Source: a virus | Direction: 5' to 3' (one strand) | DNA length: 64,000 bases | Virus record (IMG/VR): IMGVR_UViG_3300041964_000087 | Span: 1-64,000 of that record | Part shown: piece by piece, positions 39,529 to 47,695 of the stretch | Layout of the letters: each line of letters begins with the position of its first letter | Position numbering within the stretch: position 1 is the stretch's first letter | Translations under genes and position numbers: made by a program | The notes under the pieces: model-generated | Database searches by the model: none | What the model saw: the letters and a program-made list of their open reading frames with translations, nothing else | What the model was told of the DNA's origin: nothing

Positions 39529-39771
39529 ATGGAATTGAACGAGGCTACCATGCAAGCTGCATCAACAATCAATTACGGCGATCGCTTAACAGCATTACGG
39601 GAGCATAAAGGGTGGACAAGAGAGCGGCTGGCTGTAGCGGCTAATGTGAGTTATTGGACAGTCAGAAACTTAGAAACAAATAGATCGCCACTGCGGTTGG
39701 ACTATGCAGAAGCGATCGCGTTGGCTTATTCAATGCCGATGATTAAATTCTGGGAATGGATGTGCGGCTAG
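39529..39771 (+). CDS. XRE-family HTH regulator inside the head cluster
   Basis: An 80-residue plus-strand protein: YGDRLTALREHKGWTRERLA, VAANVSYWTVRNLETNRSPL, AEAIALAYSMPMIKFWEWM, a complete XRE helix-turn-helix. The real start may be ATG 39550. It is the only plus-strand gene within 34.3-51.6 kb and converges with the 39768 paralog, overlapping by four bases. An embedded regulator of late genes or of its neighbour is possible. Confidence 0.82.
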   Translation: MELNEATMQAASTINYGDRLTALREHKGWTRERLAVAANVSYWTVRNLETNRSPLRLDYAEAIALAYSMPMIKFWEWMCG

Positions 39772-41435
39772 AGTTTTTTCATATAAACTCTTGTTTCACC
39801 AAAGACGTCCACAACCCCACCATCTTTCTCTTCCTTGGTTGCTTTATCATCTCCTGTTAACTGGAACCTATCATTGGATTGAGCTTCTGTTAAGAAATTG
39901 TCAAACTCGGCTTTGCTGACGCGATCGCCCAATGACTCACGTACTTTAGCGATTGGCACCGAGCCATCATAATTAAACTCTTCATTTAGTCGGGAGTAAG
40001 CTTTATCAAAAGTCTTATCAGCCTCGGATTGGGTTTTAATTTTCCCGCCTTTCTTGAGTTCTGACGCAGTGCCAAGAGGGTCAAGCTCTGGTCGATCTTT
40101 CAATAACTTCTCTGCCTTTTCTCGCTTACTTGCTGGCAATGCTGCATCTATCTCAGATTGAGAAGCGGTTATCCTTGCGTAACCTCTTATTCCATCAAGT
40201 TCTGTTGTGATTGAGTCTCGGATTTTGTCTTTTGCACTATCTTCTACACTTCCGCTCTGCAACTGGATTTTGTCTTTAGCTTGAAGGTCTATTAAATATT
40301 CCTTGAACTTGTCTCTAGAGACGGTTTCGCCCAGTTCACGGCGAATTTTGTAAATAGGAACAAGACCATCGTACTTATTCTCTTTGTTGAGCTTATCAAT
40401 GGCGTGAAGGGCAACGGGTTCAAAATCTGAATAAGACTTGATAGCGTGAACTTTCGCTTTTTTGCTATCAGTGTCTGCGTCTTTCCTGGTTTGCTTGCTA
40501 CCAGCATCACCAAGCAGTGGAGTTCGATCTAACGCTTCCTTAGCTATTTTAGTTAACTCTTTTTCCCGTTTATCCAATGAAGCAACCGCTTCTCTTGCTA
40601 GCTTCTTGGTATCATCCGCCTGCTTCTTCATGTCATCAATAGCAGCTTCAATGTCTCCTGAGTCAAGCTTTTTCTTGACTCGCTTGGTATCTATTGATGT
40701 CACTTCAGCAACCGCTTTATCTACCTTGGCAACATCGTCAGTTTTGCCCTTGCGTCTGCTATCTAATGACGTAACTTTCTTCTGTTGCTCAAGCTCCTTA
40801 AGCCCTCTCTCCATTCGCTTGCCAACAATTTTCATGTCGTCAATAGTCTTCTTACCCCCCTCGATAGTCTTTCCTATACTCGTTATCCCAAGCCTGTCAT
40901 TGCGTTTTTGCTCTGCTGTCTCCCGCCGCTTTTTAGCAAGGGAAGTGTCTGGCTTGGTTGCACGGTTCTTCCCGCTAGCACTTTTCCACAGTTCCTTTTG
41001 CTCTGATGTAGGAGTAGTACGGCAGCTCTCGCCACCTTTCAAGCAACGTCCGCCACACTGTTCAATGCGACAATTGAGCGCCTTGCCTGCTCTACCACTT
41101 TTCGACTGGCGGGCAAAATCTTCTGTATCAGAGAATCGCGCAATCTGTTCGGTATTGATTAGCTTGAAACTAATCTCCGATTCGCCAAAGGTGAAGGTGA
41201 AGCGCTTGGTTAGGCGGGGGTTGACGTATTGCTGGAACTCGCCTTCATAAGTACCGTCCTCATCAACCGTTACACCGACTAGCTTGGTGATGCGCTTTTG
41301 CTTCCCGATTTGTAGAGCCTTGGTGATGTCAGCCAGTTCTGACGGGTCTGTGACGGGCGCGGATTCCTTGAAGTTGGCAAATTCTCTCGCCAGTCGTCCG
41401 AGCCTTGCAAACGCGATCGCGTATGAAGTCAGCAT
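39768..41435 (-). CDS. CGGRC-module protein 2, with two YDGxVPI winged-helix-like domains
   Basis: Second paralog, 555 residues. N-terminal module: MLTSYAIAFARLGRLAREF, VNPRLTKRFTFTFGE, CRIEQCGGRCLKGGESC, DTSLAKKRRET. A long coiled coil (about 190-320) leads to two copies of a 90-residue domain: LNKENKYDGLVPIYKIRREL followed by DKIQLQSG, and LNEEFNYDGSVPIAKVRESL followed by DRFQLTG. These look like winged-helix units of a cyanobacterial family; I recall the ...VPIYKIRRELG... form in other cyanobacterial proteins. DNA binding is the likely role. Confidence 0.8.
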   Translation of the reverse strand: MLTSYAIAFARLGRLAREFANFKESAPVTDPSELADITKALQIGKQKRITKLVGVTVDEDGTYEGEFQQYVNPRLTKRFTFTFGESEISFKLINTEQIARFSDTEDFARQSKSGRAGKALNCRIEQCGGRCLKGGESCRTTPTSEQKELWKSASGKNRATKPDTSLAKKRRETAEQKRNDRLGITSIGKTIEGGKKTIDDMKIVGKRMERGLKELEQQKKVTSLDSRRKGKTDDVAKVDKAVAEVTSIDTKRVKKKLDSGDIEAAIDDMKKQADDTKKLAREAVASLDKREKELTKIAKEALDRTPLLGDAGSKQTRKDADTDSKKAKVHAIKSYSDFEPVALHAIDKLNKENKYDGLVPIYKIRRELGETVSRDKFKEYLIDLQAKDKIQLQSGSVEDSAKDKIRDSITTELDGIRGYARITASQSEIDAALPASKREKAEKLLKDRPELDPLGTASELKKGGKIKTQSEADKTFDKAYSRLNEEFNYDGSVPIAKVRESLGDRVSKAEFDNFLTEAQSNDRFQLTGDDKATKEEKDGGVVDVFGETRVYMKKL

Positions 41436-41743
41436 TAGCTTTGCACTCCTTTAGGGAGTTTAGAGCCGGATGCTGGTATCTCCCCTTCAATCAGTTTAGG
41501 GGAATAAAACTCTAATTCAGGTTTTTTCATCGCTATGCTCAAGTCTAAAAGACTAGTCCTTTTCCCAATCAGATGCCCGTAAATCCCTGCTGACTGGGAT
41601 AGGATTGACTGAATTTCTTGAACTAAGTTTTTATCCTTACCCTCGTAAACAAGTTCACTAATACTATCAACGGTTTTTCCTTCTAAAGCAACTGTTACAA
41701 CTGTTTCACTAACTGGATCGGTGAACTGATACTTATTAATCAC
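41435..41743 (-). CDS. Small partner protein of zincin paralog 3 (102 aa)
   Basis: Its start overlaps the end of the CGGRC-zincin gene at 41736 by eight bases. It is homologous to the gene at 49873: both have G(I/F)YGH followed by a diverged LDLS segment and end SKLPKGVQS / SALPKGALS. In each case the partner follows a zincin paralog, so the pairs duplicated together. The product has an alpha/beta body and no signal peptide. The arrangement suits an immunity, inhibitor or chaperone role; none is proved by the sequence. Confidence 0.75.
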   Translation of the reverse strand: MINKYQFTDPVSETVVTVALEGKTVDSISELVYEGKDKNLVQEIQSILSQSAGIYGHLIGKRTSLLDLSIAMKKPELEFYSPKLIEGEIPASGSKLPKGVQS

Positions 41744-43085
41744 GACGCTTTAATACTCCCAAGGTAAAGTTAAAGTGTTCTCGGTCAGACGTATATAGAG
41801 AAACCATAGATTCAGGAGATGAGAAGCGCTCGACTCCCATAGAGATAACCTCAGTGGTTCCATTCTCGTAGACTTTCCCCACATAAGGCGCCAAAAACTT
41901 ATCTGGGTAAGCTATTTCATCTTTATCATAAGAGTCTGTTTTCTCTAATTTGTTTAAAGATTGCGGTTTATTTGAAGTTGCTCTTTCCCTCACCCAATCC
42001 CCTGCGGCTTTTGCTAATTCAGGGTTTTCGTATTCAATATGGTGCGCCATTTCATGAAATGTCGTCGCTTTGTCTGGGGGAATCCCTAGATTAATCATTT
42101 TGGAACTCTCAAGTGCGTAAGCACGTTCGTCAATTTGCTCCATATAACGGAGCGTTGAGGAACCCTTTCCTCCAGTCAATAAAGCGAACTCTCTTGCTTC
42201 CCCAATAATTTCTCTTCGGGACTCCTTATCAAGATTGTCTTCGTCAACATACAGTTTCTGAATAAATTGCTTTGCCGCTTTTTTCTCCTCAACCGTTGCG
42301 GATTCAATCAGAGATTTACGATAACTGCTCATCCCCTCAACGGCTTTTTTGTTTGCTTCAAGCAATGAATCACGCGCCAAATCGTGTTGATCTATCAAAT
42401 CATCCCGTTTTACCCCTTTCGGGGTACGAACGATTTTTTCCTTGAGTTGAGTGTAAGAATCAAGCTTCGTTTTTAAATTGTCTAAATCCCCTTGCAATTG
42501 CTTGGGTAATGCCTTAGCCCCAGACTCAATCAAGTCCTTGTGAGAGATTGTTCCGGTTTGCTTCAGTGTCTCTTTTTTAGACTTTTTCCCCGTAATCCTA
42601 TCAATGAAAGCCTTAATTTTTGCCGCGATCGCACCCCACCCTTTTTTCTCTTCAGGGGAATGGGCAGCATTGCAGCGAAAGTCTCCATCCTGGCACTTAC
42701 CACCACATTGGATGTTGCCCGGATTGCAGCGAAGTTTTGATTTCTTTCTAGAGCGTGCAAATTCAGGGGTTTCGGCAAACTCAGATGCCTCTTTAGCGTT
42801 GGCAAGCTTATAGGTAATTTTGTCGGGCGTTACTCGAAAATCAATAAATTGAGACTTGATTGCGTTCAAGGGTTGCTCAGCTTTTCCCCTGATCTCAAAA
42901 TCGGCTTCATCTCCCGTAAAGGTGAGGGCAAAAACACGCTTAACTGCCCCTACCTTGGGTGTAAGTCGCTGCCTGATACTTGCCTCTATTTCAGGATCGG
43001 TAATTGGTGTTGAGTCCTTTGATTCGTTGAAATCACGAACCAGATAGCCTAATCGGGCAAATGCGATCGCCTTTTTCGTCAACAT
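41736..43085 (-). CDS. CGGRC-module protein 3, C-terminal zincin (HExxH)
   Basis: Third paralog, 449 residues from ATG 43085, the start that aligns with the other paralogs (MLTKKAIAFARLG); an upstream start adds 20 unrelated residues. The module is the most diverged (NIQCGGKCQDGDFRCN). After a coiled-coil linker the last 106 residues form a metallopeptidase domain: HEMAHHIEYENPELA at residue 344, YPDKFLAPYVGKVY and TEVISMGVERFSS. HExxH gives two zinc ligands and catalytic Glu; the conserved TEVIS Glu is a candidate third ligand. Aligns without gaps with the C-terminus of 50174-51622. Confidence 0.83.
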   Translation of the reverse strand: MLTKKAIAFARLGYLVRDFNESKDSTPITDPEIEASIRQRLTPKVGAVKRVFALTFTGDEADFEIRGKAEQPLNAIKSQFIDFRVTPDKITYKLANAKEASEFAETPEFARSRKKSKLRCNPGNIQCGGKCQDGDFRCNAAHSPEEKKGWGAIAAKIKAFIDRITGKKSKKETLKQTGTISHKDLIESGAKALPKQLQGDLDNLKTKLDSYTQLKEKIVRTPKGVKRDDLIDQHDLARDSLLEANKKAVEGMSSYRKSLIESATVEEKKAAKQFIQKLYVDEDNLDKESRREIIGEAREFALLTGGKGSSTLRYMEQIDERAYALESSKMINLGIPPDKATTFHEMAHHIEYENPELAKAAGDWVRERATSNKPQSLNKLEKTDSYDKDEIAYPDKFLAPYVGKVYENGTTEVISMGVERFSSPESMVSLYTSDREHFNFTLGVLKRRD

Positions 43086-43089
43086 AATT

Positions 43090-43521
43090 TTATATATAAA
43101 GTAACTGCGCCACAGCTTTCCATGTGACCGTTGTTCCCGTATCACCGCTCACCTGGAAACTGAGGTTTATTCCAGACGTGGTAACGATTGCCTGCCAAAT
43201 TGTCACCTCTTCGATTTGCACAAGTTGAACAACGCCTCCCAGTAATCCGCCCACACCTACAACGACACTGGCGACTCCATTAATGTTTTTAGCAATGCCA
43301 GCTAATTTGTAGTATCCGACTTTATCAAGATTGGTGCCCGATACTCCACGCCCACCAATTAGGATATCGAACGCGATCGCTGTATTATTCGGAATTGCAA
43401 TTTGTCCACCATCCGCCAGAAGGGGAGTGAGTGCGGCTGTACGGGCAGTCGTGCAACTTAAAAAAGTTTGCCCATTCTCAACTTCTTGAAAAAACGCTCC
43501 GGCACCTGTAAGAACTTTCAT
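43090..43521 (-). CDS. Probable virion decoration/fibre protein (143 aa)
   Basis: Beta-rich protein with small residues and Gly/Val repeats (VASVVVGVGGLLGGVVQLVQ) and SFQVSGDTGTTVTWKAVAQL. The composition resembles head fibres or decoration proteins. It belongs to a group of four consecutive genes (43090-45421) between MuF-type genes and the accessory paralogs. No specific family recognised. Confidence 0.6.
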   Translation of the reverse strand: MKVLTGAGAFFQEVENGQTFLSCTTARTAALTPLLADGGQIAIPNNTAIAFDILIGGRGVSGTNLDKVGYYKLAGIAKNINGVASVVVGVGGLLGGVVQLVQIEEVTIWQAIVTTSGINLSFQVSGDTGTTVTWKAVAQLLYI

Positions 43522-43522
43522 G

Positions 43523-43545
43523 AAAAACGTAGAGCCTGCGGATTT
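43523..43545 (-). repeat. Dispersed small hairpin repeat, minus orientation
   Basis: On the minus strand AAATCCGCAGGCTCTACG, between two decoration-type genes. Relative of the AAATCCGCAG family. Confidence 0.55.
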
Positions 43546-43548
43546 GGG

Positions 43549-44076
43549 TTAAGCTCGGACAACAACATAACCTTGGCGTGATTCAAGGGCCGTTGCGCTT
43601 CGGGCAAATCCTAGGAATTGATTAAGGTGTCCGGAAGTGGTAACCAAGCTAGGCTGCACTCCCCCTGGCACGGTGTTACTCAAGAAGTAAGCGGCAGTAG
43701 GTGTTAAGCCCGATAGCGCGGTATTAGTCCCTGAACCAATTGGGTAGCCTGATGCGTTTTGTCCTGCGGCTGTCGCTCCCAAAGTGAAGTGTGTGGCTCT
43801 TTTCCCAATCCCGGAACTTGCATCAGCCTTTCTGAACTTAACCGTTCCCGCATCATTCCAGGCATTGAGCCAGTCACCCGCTGCTAACACTTCAGATGCT
43901 GGAGCAACAAGGATATCGGCGCCAACCCCAGTAGGAAGTACAGAAGGGTCAATCTTTCCTGATGAATCAAGAGCAAGAATTTCCCCGGCGTCTTGTGTGC
44001 CACGAGATTGAACTGTAGCTTCAACCTCACGGTAGGCAACACCCGACGAATCTAGGATTAAATATTTGTCAGCCAT
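43549..44076 (-). CDS. Probable virion surface protein (175 aa)
   Basis: Begins MADKYLILDSSGVAYREVEA and contains LALDSSGKIDPSVLPTGVGA, a motif typical of phage decoration or fibre proteins, then a Gly/Ala/Thr-rich domain (GATAAGQNASGYPIGSGTNT). The overlap with the next gene by eight bases indicates co-translation. It probably decorates the capsid or forms a head fibre. Confidence 0.65.
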   Translation of the reverse strand: MADKYLILDSSGVAYREVEATVQSRGTQDAGEILALDSSGKIDPSVLPTGVGADILVAPASEVLAAGDWLNAWNDAGTVKFRKADASSGIGKRATHFTLGATAAGQNASGYPIGSGTNTALSGLTPTAAYFLSNTVPGGVQPSLVTTSGHLNQFLGFARSATALESRQGYVVVRA

Positions 44077-44464
44077 GAAGATAAGTAATAGGAGAACTGG
44101 CTATATTAGCCATCAGTATAGTGTCAAGAGCGATCGCGACACCTACTACTAAGATAAAGCCGTTTGTTGGTCGAACTTGAGTTAATTGCCCATCAATATC
44201 AAGCCACAGCGGCTTGCTTACTTTCCACGACCAGCTTGGCTCAACTACCCGACCCGCTCGTTGAACTTGAACATTGTCGTTCATTGAAGCGGCATTCAGT
44301 GAAAGTCCGATGATTCGCCCTGGATGTGTAGGGCTAAGGCGAGAGGCGTAGTCGATTCTTCCATTCGACTCGATTACAACCAAGCGGTGACCACTCAAGG
44401 GTTTGTCGCTTAAATAGGTAGTGACAGACGGGGCTTCATTATTGGTAATTTTACGAGTTGGCAT
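44069..44464 (-). CDS. Probable virion surface protein (131 aa)
   Basis: A 131-residue beta-rich protein: SGHRLVVIESNGRIDYASRL, HPGRIIGLSLNAAS, WLDIDGQLTQVRPTNGFIL. The same style as capsid decoration/fibre proteins of phages; it overlaps the following gene. No enzymatic motif is visible. Confidence 0.62.
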   Translation of the reverse strand: MPTRKITNNEAPSVTTYLSDKPLSGHRLVVIESNGRIDYASRLSPTHPGRIIGLSLNAASMNDNVQVQRAGRVVEPSWSWKVSKPLWLDIDGQLTQVRPTNGFILVVGVAIALDTILMANIASSPITYLHG

Positions 44465-44587
44465 CTTTTTTAATGAAGGCAGAGGGCAGAGGGCAGAAGC
44501 TTGAATTCTTCCTTATTAAAACCTTCGTCGTCATCGCCTTACTTTTATCTCTCCTTCTGCCCTCTGCCATCAAACTTCTGCCTTCGT
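44465..44587. repeat. Heptamer repeats and inverted copy
   Basis: GAGGGCA-type heptamers (around 44470-44490) with an inverted copy, CTTCTGCCCTCTGCC, about 70 bp away. Same family as 35640-35762 and the insertion in the portal gene. No gene is seen in this gap. Confidence 0.75.
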
Positions 44588-45421
44588 TCAAAACCCGTAA
44601 AATTCTATTTCTGCAATATTACCGAACCCTTGAGTCGGCGAAACATACCAAGCCTCGACGCATTGCATCGCCGGGATGGACACATCATTCCATCCTTCAA
44701 TCACCAAGCTAGGAATAGTATAAACAAGCTGCACTGAGCCATCTACAAGACGGATTTGAAACCGTCCGCCAATAGACCGTGCAGTTTCGCCAATTCTGGG
44801 ATGAAACCGAATACGAGTCAAAGTCCTTGGTTGCCCGAACGCCATCCCTGCGATCGCTCCGTCTGCTGTATTGCTGTCAAAAAAGGTGTTGATGTTGCCA
44901 TCAAAAACCGAAGTATAACTGTTCTGTGGTTTGTCCTGGAAAAATCCTTCTGTACCAAAAATCGAGCCTGATAGTTTTACTATTGTTGGTGTTGGCTCTG
45001 GCTCCGTAGGGATAAGCAAGGCTTCATTTTTCCACACCTCTAACTCAATCTCTACCGCAACAGAGCAACTGAAATAAAGACTTCCTAAGTATTGCCCCAT
45101 CCCAAAATCTAAATACTTCTCGTCATCGACCTTCAGCGTGCGGTAGTTATTCCCTTGCGTGGCGCCGGACTCATATCCGTAGTGTATTTCGTTTTCAGTG
45201 CGGCACCTAAATTCAACACGGGAAGCGCCTGTAATATCAACAGCGATTTCAGTGTCAGGAGAAAGTGCGATCGCTCTTATTTCTGGACTAAATGCAATTA
45301 CCTCGTTCGTCCCGTCGCCACCTGCTACTACGCTCCCATCGGTTTCGTAATCGGCAACGTAGACGATTGGCGCACCCTTGTACTTTTTGCTATTCGGAGC
45401 GAACCAACCGCCTCCAAGCAT
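44588..45421 (-). CDS. Head-cluster protein with discoidin (F5/8C)-like domain
   Basis: A 277-residue protein. The first 135 residues are beta-rich (DTEIAVDITGASRVEFRCRT). The C-terminal 130 residues resemble an F5/8 type C carbohydrate-binding fold: SVFDGNINTFFDSNTADGA, LTRIRFHPRIGETARSIGG, EGWNDVSIPAMQCVEAWYV and GNIAEIEFYGF. It may be a head fibre that binds cell-surface sugars. It lies next to the gpG-like gene. Confidence 0.7.
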   Translation of the reverse strand: MLGGGWFAPNSKKYKGAPIVYVADYETDGSVVAGGDGTNEVIAFSPEIRAIALSPDTEIAVDITGASRVEFRCRTENEIHYGYESGATQGNNYRTLKVDDEKYLDFGMGQYLGSLYFSCSVAVEIELEVWKNEALLIPTEPEPTPTIVKLSGSIFGTEGFFQDKPQNSYTSVFDGNINTFFDSNTADGAIAGMAFGQPRTLTRIRFHPRIGETARSIGGRFQIRLVDGSVQLVYTIPSLVIEGWNDVSIPAMQCVEAWYVSPTQGFGNIAEIEFYGF

Positions 45422-45428
45422 AGGCTTC

Positions 45429-45839
45429 TCACTCTACCAAGTCTTGTAAATAATCATTCGCTATTCTCTCAATCCGCTCAATATCGCGTCTACCTACCCC
45501 AAGAAACGGGCGCCGCTTTTGCATAAATTCAGCCTGGGGGGTGTTCGCCCCAATCTCTACCCGATCATCATAAGCTCTATAACTAATCGTTCCTCGCGTC
45601 TCACCCCTGGCTTGGTTTCGCTTCAGTATCAATCCCCGACGACGCTTAGACTCCAAGTATTTAGGAGACAGCGCTGCCCAGGGTGAACCGTCTGGGTCAA
45701 CTTCATTCTTAAAGCGGTCGTCAGTTGCTAATTCCTGATCGGCGCCAATCAGTGTGGTGAGAGGAGTGGCGTCTTTTAGTCCTCTGAGTAAAGTTCGGAG
45801 GGCGTGATCGCTTTGGCTAAAATCAGCTTCGATTTCCAT
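45429..45839 (-). CDS. Virion morphogenesis protein, Mu gpG-like
   Basis: A 136-residue protein with DPDGSPWAALSPKYLESKRR, ILKRNQARGETRGTISYRAY, VEIGANTPQAEFMQKRRPFL and GVGRRDIERIERIANDYL, the full pattern of the Mu gpG/P2 gpS family, needed for tail completion and head-tail joining. It follows the MuF gene as in Mu. Confidence 0.9.
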   Translation of the reverse strand: MEIEADFSQSDHALRTLLRGLKDATPLTTLIGADQELATDDRFKNEVDPDGSPWAALSPKYLESKRRRGLILKRNQARGETRGTISYRAYDDRVEIGANTPQAEFMQKRRPFLGVGRRDIERIERIANDYLQDLVE

Positions 45840-45857
45840 ACTTCATTATCTAACCAA

Positions 45858-45880
45858 ATACAGAAAACGCTTCGTATTTG
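45858..45880 (-). repeat. Dispersed small hairpin repeat, minus orientation
   Basis: On the minus strand CAAATACGAAGCGTTTTC: AAATACG pairs with CGTTTT across AAG. Lies between the gpG-like and MuF genes. Confidence 0.55.
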
Positions 45881-45884
45881 CCCC

Positions 45885-46646
45885 TTAGTTAGCAATCACA
45901 CCCCTAATCATTTTCTGCAACGCTGACGGTTGTCGTACAATCATCTGCTCCAAAACCGCAGGACGCAGCGTATTTGGTGAGGTACCTGGAGTGTAATAAA
46001 AACCGTTATCGGCAATTGGATAAAGTTTCCCTTCAATTTTGACTGCCGGAACTTCCCCAATCTCTCCAGACGGTTGCTTATAAGCAAGGCGATCACTTAA
46101 ATCGAAATACCCGTCATCTGGTGCGGGGACAGAGAAGATACGGCACCTACAGCCCCAACCGGAGGGTAAACTCAGTCCCGACCACTGCGGATCATTCCCA
46201 TCAAACACCTTACCGTCCATCGCTTTGTGATGAGGGCGCGGATGGGGAGAATCACGCCACCGCCACATCAAGCCAGGGCGCCGCTTCTTAATCTCTGGAT
46301 TCTGCCGCTGTTGATACTGCCCCGCAGCATAGCTCATCCGCATATTGGTCTTAGCTGCAATATCAGCCCGCCACGCTACTCCTTGCTTCGGCTCCCATCC
46401 ATAGCGTTGAGCAATCTCCTGATAGTCTGACGCGAACTGAGCAAAGCCTTTCCCCTCAGCGATGTAGCGTTCAACAGCCGCTCGGAAATCAGCCAACATC
46501 TCAGCAGACATCACGCCAGCAACACTGAACGCCCAATCGTATTCCTCCCCCTGAATTGTGCTTGAGTCCTCAGTGGGGATGTTGAGCTTTTGACGGAAGT
46601 ACGTGATCGCGTCTTCAAATGGCAAGCGGGTTAAATCTGGCATCAC
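45885..46646 (-). CDS. Minor head protein MuF (Mu gpF-like)
   Basis: A 253-residue head morphogenesis protein. Helical N-terminus (DAITYFRQKLNIP; YDWAFSVAGVMSAEMLADFR), then the conserved RADIAAKTNMRMSYAAGQYQ, MWRWRDSPHPRPHHKAMDGK and LPSGWGCRCRIFS. MuF proteins attach to the portal inside the head and are often fused to toxins. Here MuF is alone, while the adjacent paralog genes could carry effectors in trans. ATGA overlap with 46643. Confidence 0.92.
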   Translation of the reverse strand: MMPDLTRLPFEDAITYFRQKLNIPTEDSSTIQGEEYDWAFSVAGVMSAEMLADFRAAVERYIAEGKGFAQFASDYQEIAQRYGWEPKQGVAWRADIAAKTNMRMSYAAGQYQQRQNPEIKKRRPGLMWRWRDSPHPRPHHKAMDGKVFDGNDPQWSGLSLPSGWGCRCRIFSVPAPDDGYFDLSDRLAYKQPSGEIGEVPAVKIEGKLYPIADNGFYYTPGTSPNTLRPAVLEQMIVRQPSALQKMIRGVIAN

Positions 46647-47695
46647 TTTTCGGTTACACCCGCCTCTTTAAGCAGTTTTTCAACTTGAGTTGTTAGCAGC
46701 GATCGATACTCGCCAGATCTGACCATCTTGTCTTTTGCTTTATCAGGAGAGTCATTGTCGAGAGTGCTTTTGGTGATGGTGTCGGATAACTTCAAAGCTC
46801 CCTTGCTTGAACCTTCTAGGTCATTCCGCACCATTGCCTTGGCTACATCTTCAATATCCTTTGAAGTCGCTTGCGGATTTTCTTTCTTTAAATATGTCGT
46901 GAGTAAGCCTTCATATTCTTTGGTTTTGTACAGTTCTTGCTTTGGCTCTTTTTCAATCCCATATTTAAACAAAGCTGTTGACGCTTTTAATCCAGTTTTG
47001 TTTGACCCTTCTATATCATTCTGTATCAGGCTATCCGTAATTTCTTTGGCGGCAGCAGAAGACTTTTTCCCTCGCTTTAATGAATCCGCGTCTTTCTGAG
47101 CCTTATCAAGTATTGCCTTGTCTTTAGCATCCCTATCCCGACTAGCTTTACTTTTGGCATCAAGCGCCGTTTTCTCCCGTCCTGCCTTCATCTCCCGTCG
47201 CTTCTTGGCAAGGGAAGTATCCACCCGCCCTTTATTCCGCAGCGCTTTGTCATGAACTCGCTTCTCTTCTGGGGTCATTGTCTGACGGCAAGCCTCCCCG
47301 CCCTTCAAGCATCTGCCACCGCAGGGACCGATCTTACACTTAAAGTTCTTAGCATCACGCTTGGTTTTAGCAAAGTCCTCCACCCCTTCAGAGAATTTTT
47401 CAATATCGTCAGCGTTGAGAGCTTTAAACTGAATCTCATCACTACCAAAAATGAAGCTGAAGCGCTTGGTCAGACGTGGATTGACATACTGCTCAAACCT
47501 ACCCTTGAAGTTTCCGCCATCATCTAGGGTGACATTAACAAACCGAGTGATTCGACCACGTAGCCGTTTCTCATAAACAGATCGAATTTCTCCAAGAGTT
47601 TCTTCATCTGTCACCGCCTCGTCAGCAAAGTCTAGCGCCAACCCCCGAAACGCTTGCCCCAGTTCACTAAATGCGATCGCCTCTCTAGTCAACAT
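46643..47695 (-). CDS. CGGRC-module protein 4, duplicated C-terminal domain
   Basis: Fourth paralog, 350 residues from ATG 47695 (MLTREAIAFSELGQAF), overlapping the end of the portal gene by 11 bases. Module: VNPRLTKRFSFIFGS, LNADDIEKFSEGVEDFAKT, CKIGPCGGRCLKGGEACR, DTSLAKKRREM. The C-terminus has two copies of a 55-residue unit (LIQNDIEGSNKTGLKAS; MVRNDLEGSSKGALKLS), each ending EYxxLLTT. No catalytic motif. Sits between portal and MuF, a position from which MuF-associated effectors are often encoded. Confidence 0.78.
   Translation of the reverse strand: MLTREAIAFSELGQAFRGLALDFADEAVTDEETLGEIRSVYEKRLRGRITRFVNVTLDDGGNFKGRFEQYVNPRLTKRFSFIFGSDEIQFKALNADDIEKFSEGVEDFAKTKRDAKNFKCKIGPCGGRCLKGGEACRQTMTPEEKRVHDKALRNKGRVDTSLAKKRREMKAGREKTALDAKSKASRDRDAKDKAILDKAQKDADSLKRGKKSSAAAKEITDSLIQNDIEGSNKTGLKASTALFKYGIEKEPKQELYKTKEYEGLLTTYLKKENPQATSKDIEDVAKAMVRNDLEGSSKGALKLSDTITKSTLDNDSPDKAKDKMVRSGEYRSLLTTQVEKLLKEAGVTEK

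Noticed and set aside
40462-41250. Plus-strand frame of about 262 codons opposite paralog 2
   Set aside because: Ser/Leu-rich product produced by the antisense of Lys/Glu-rich coiled coil; no RBS, no motif.
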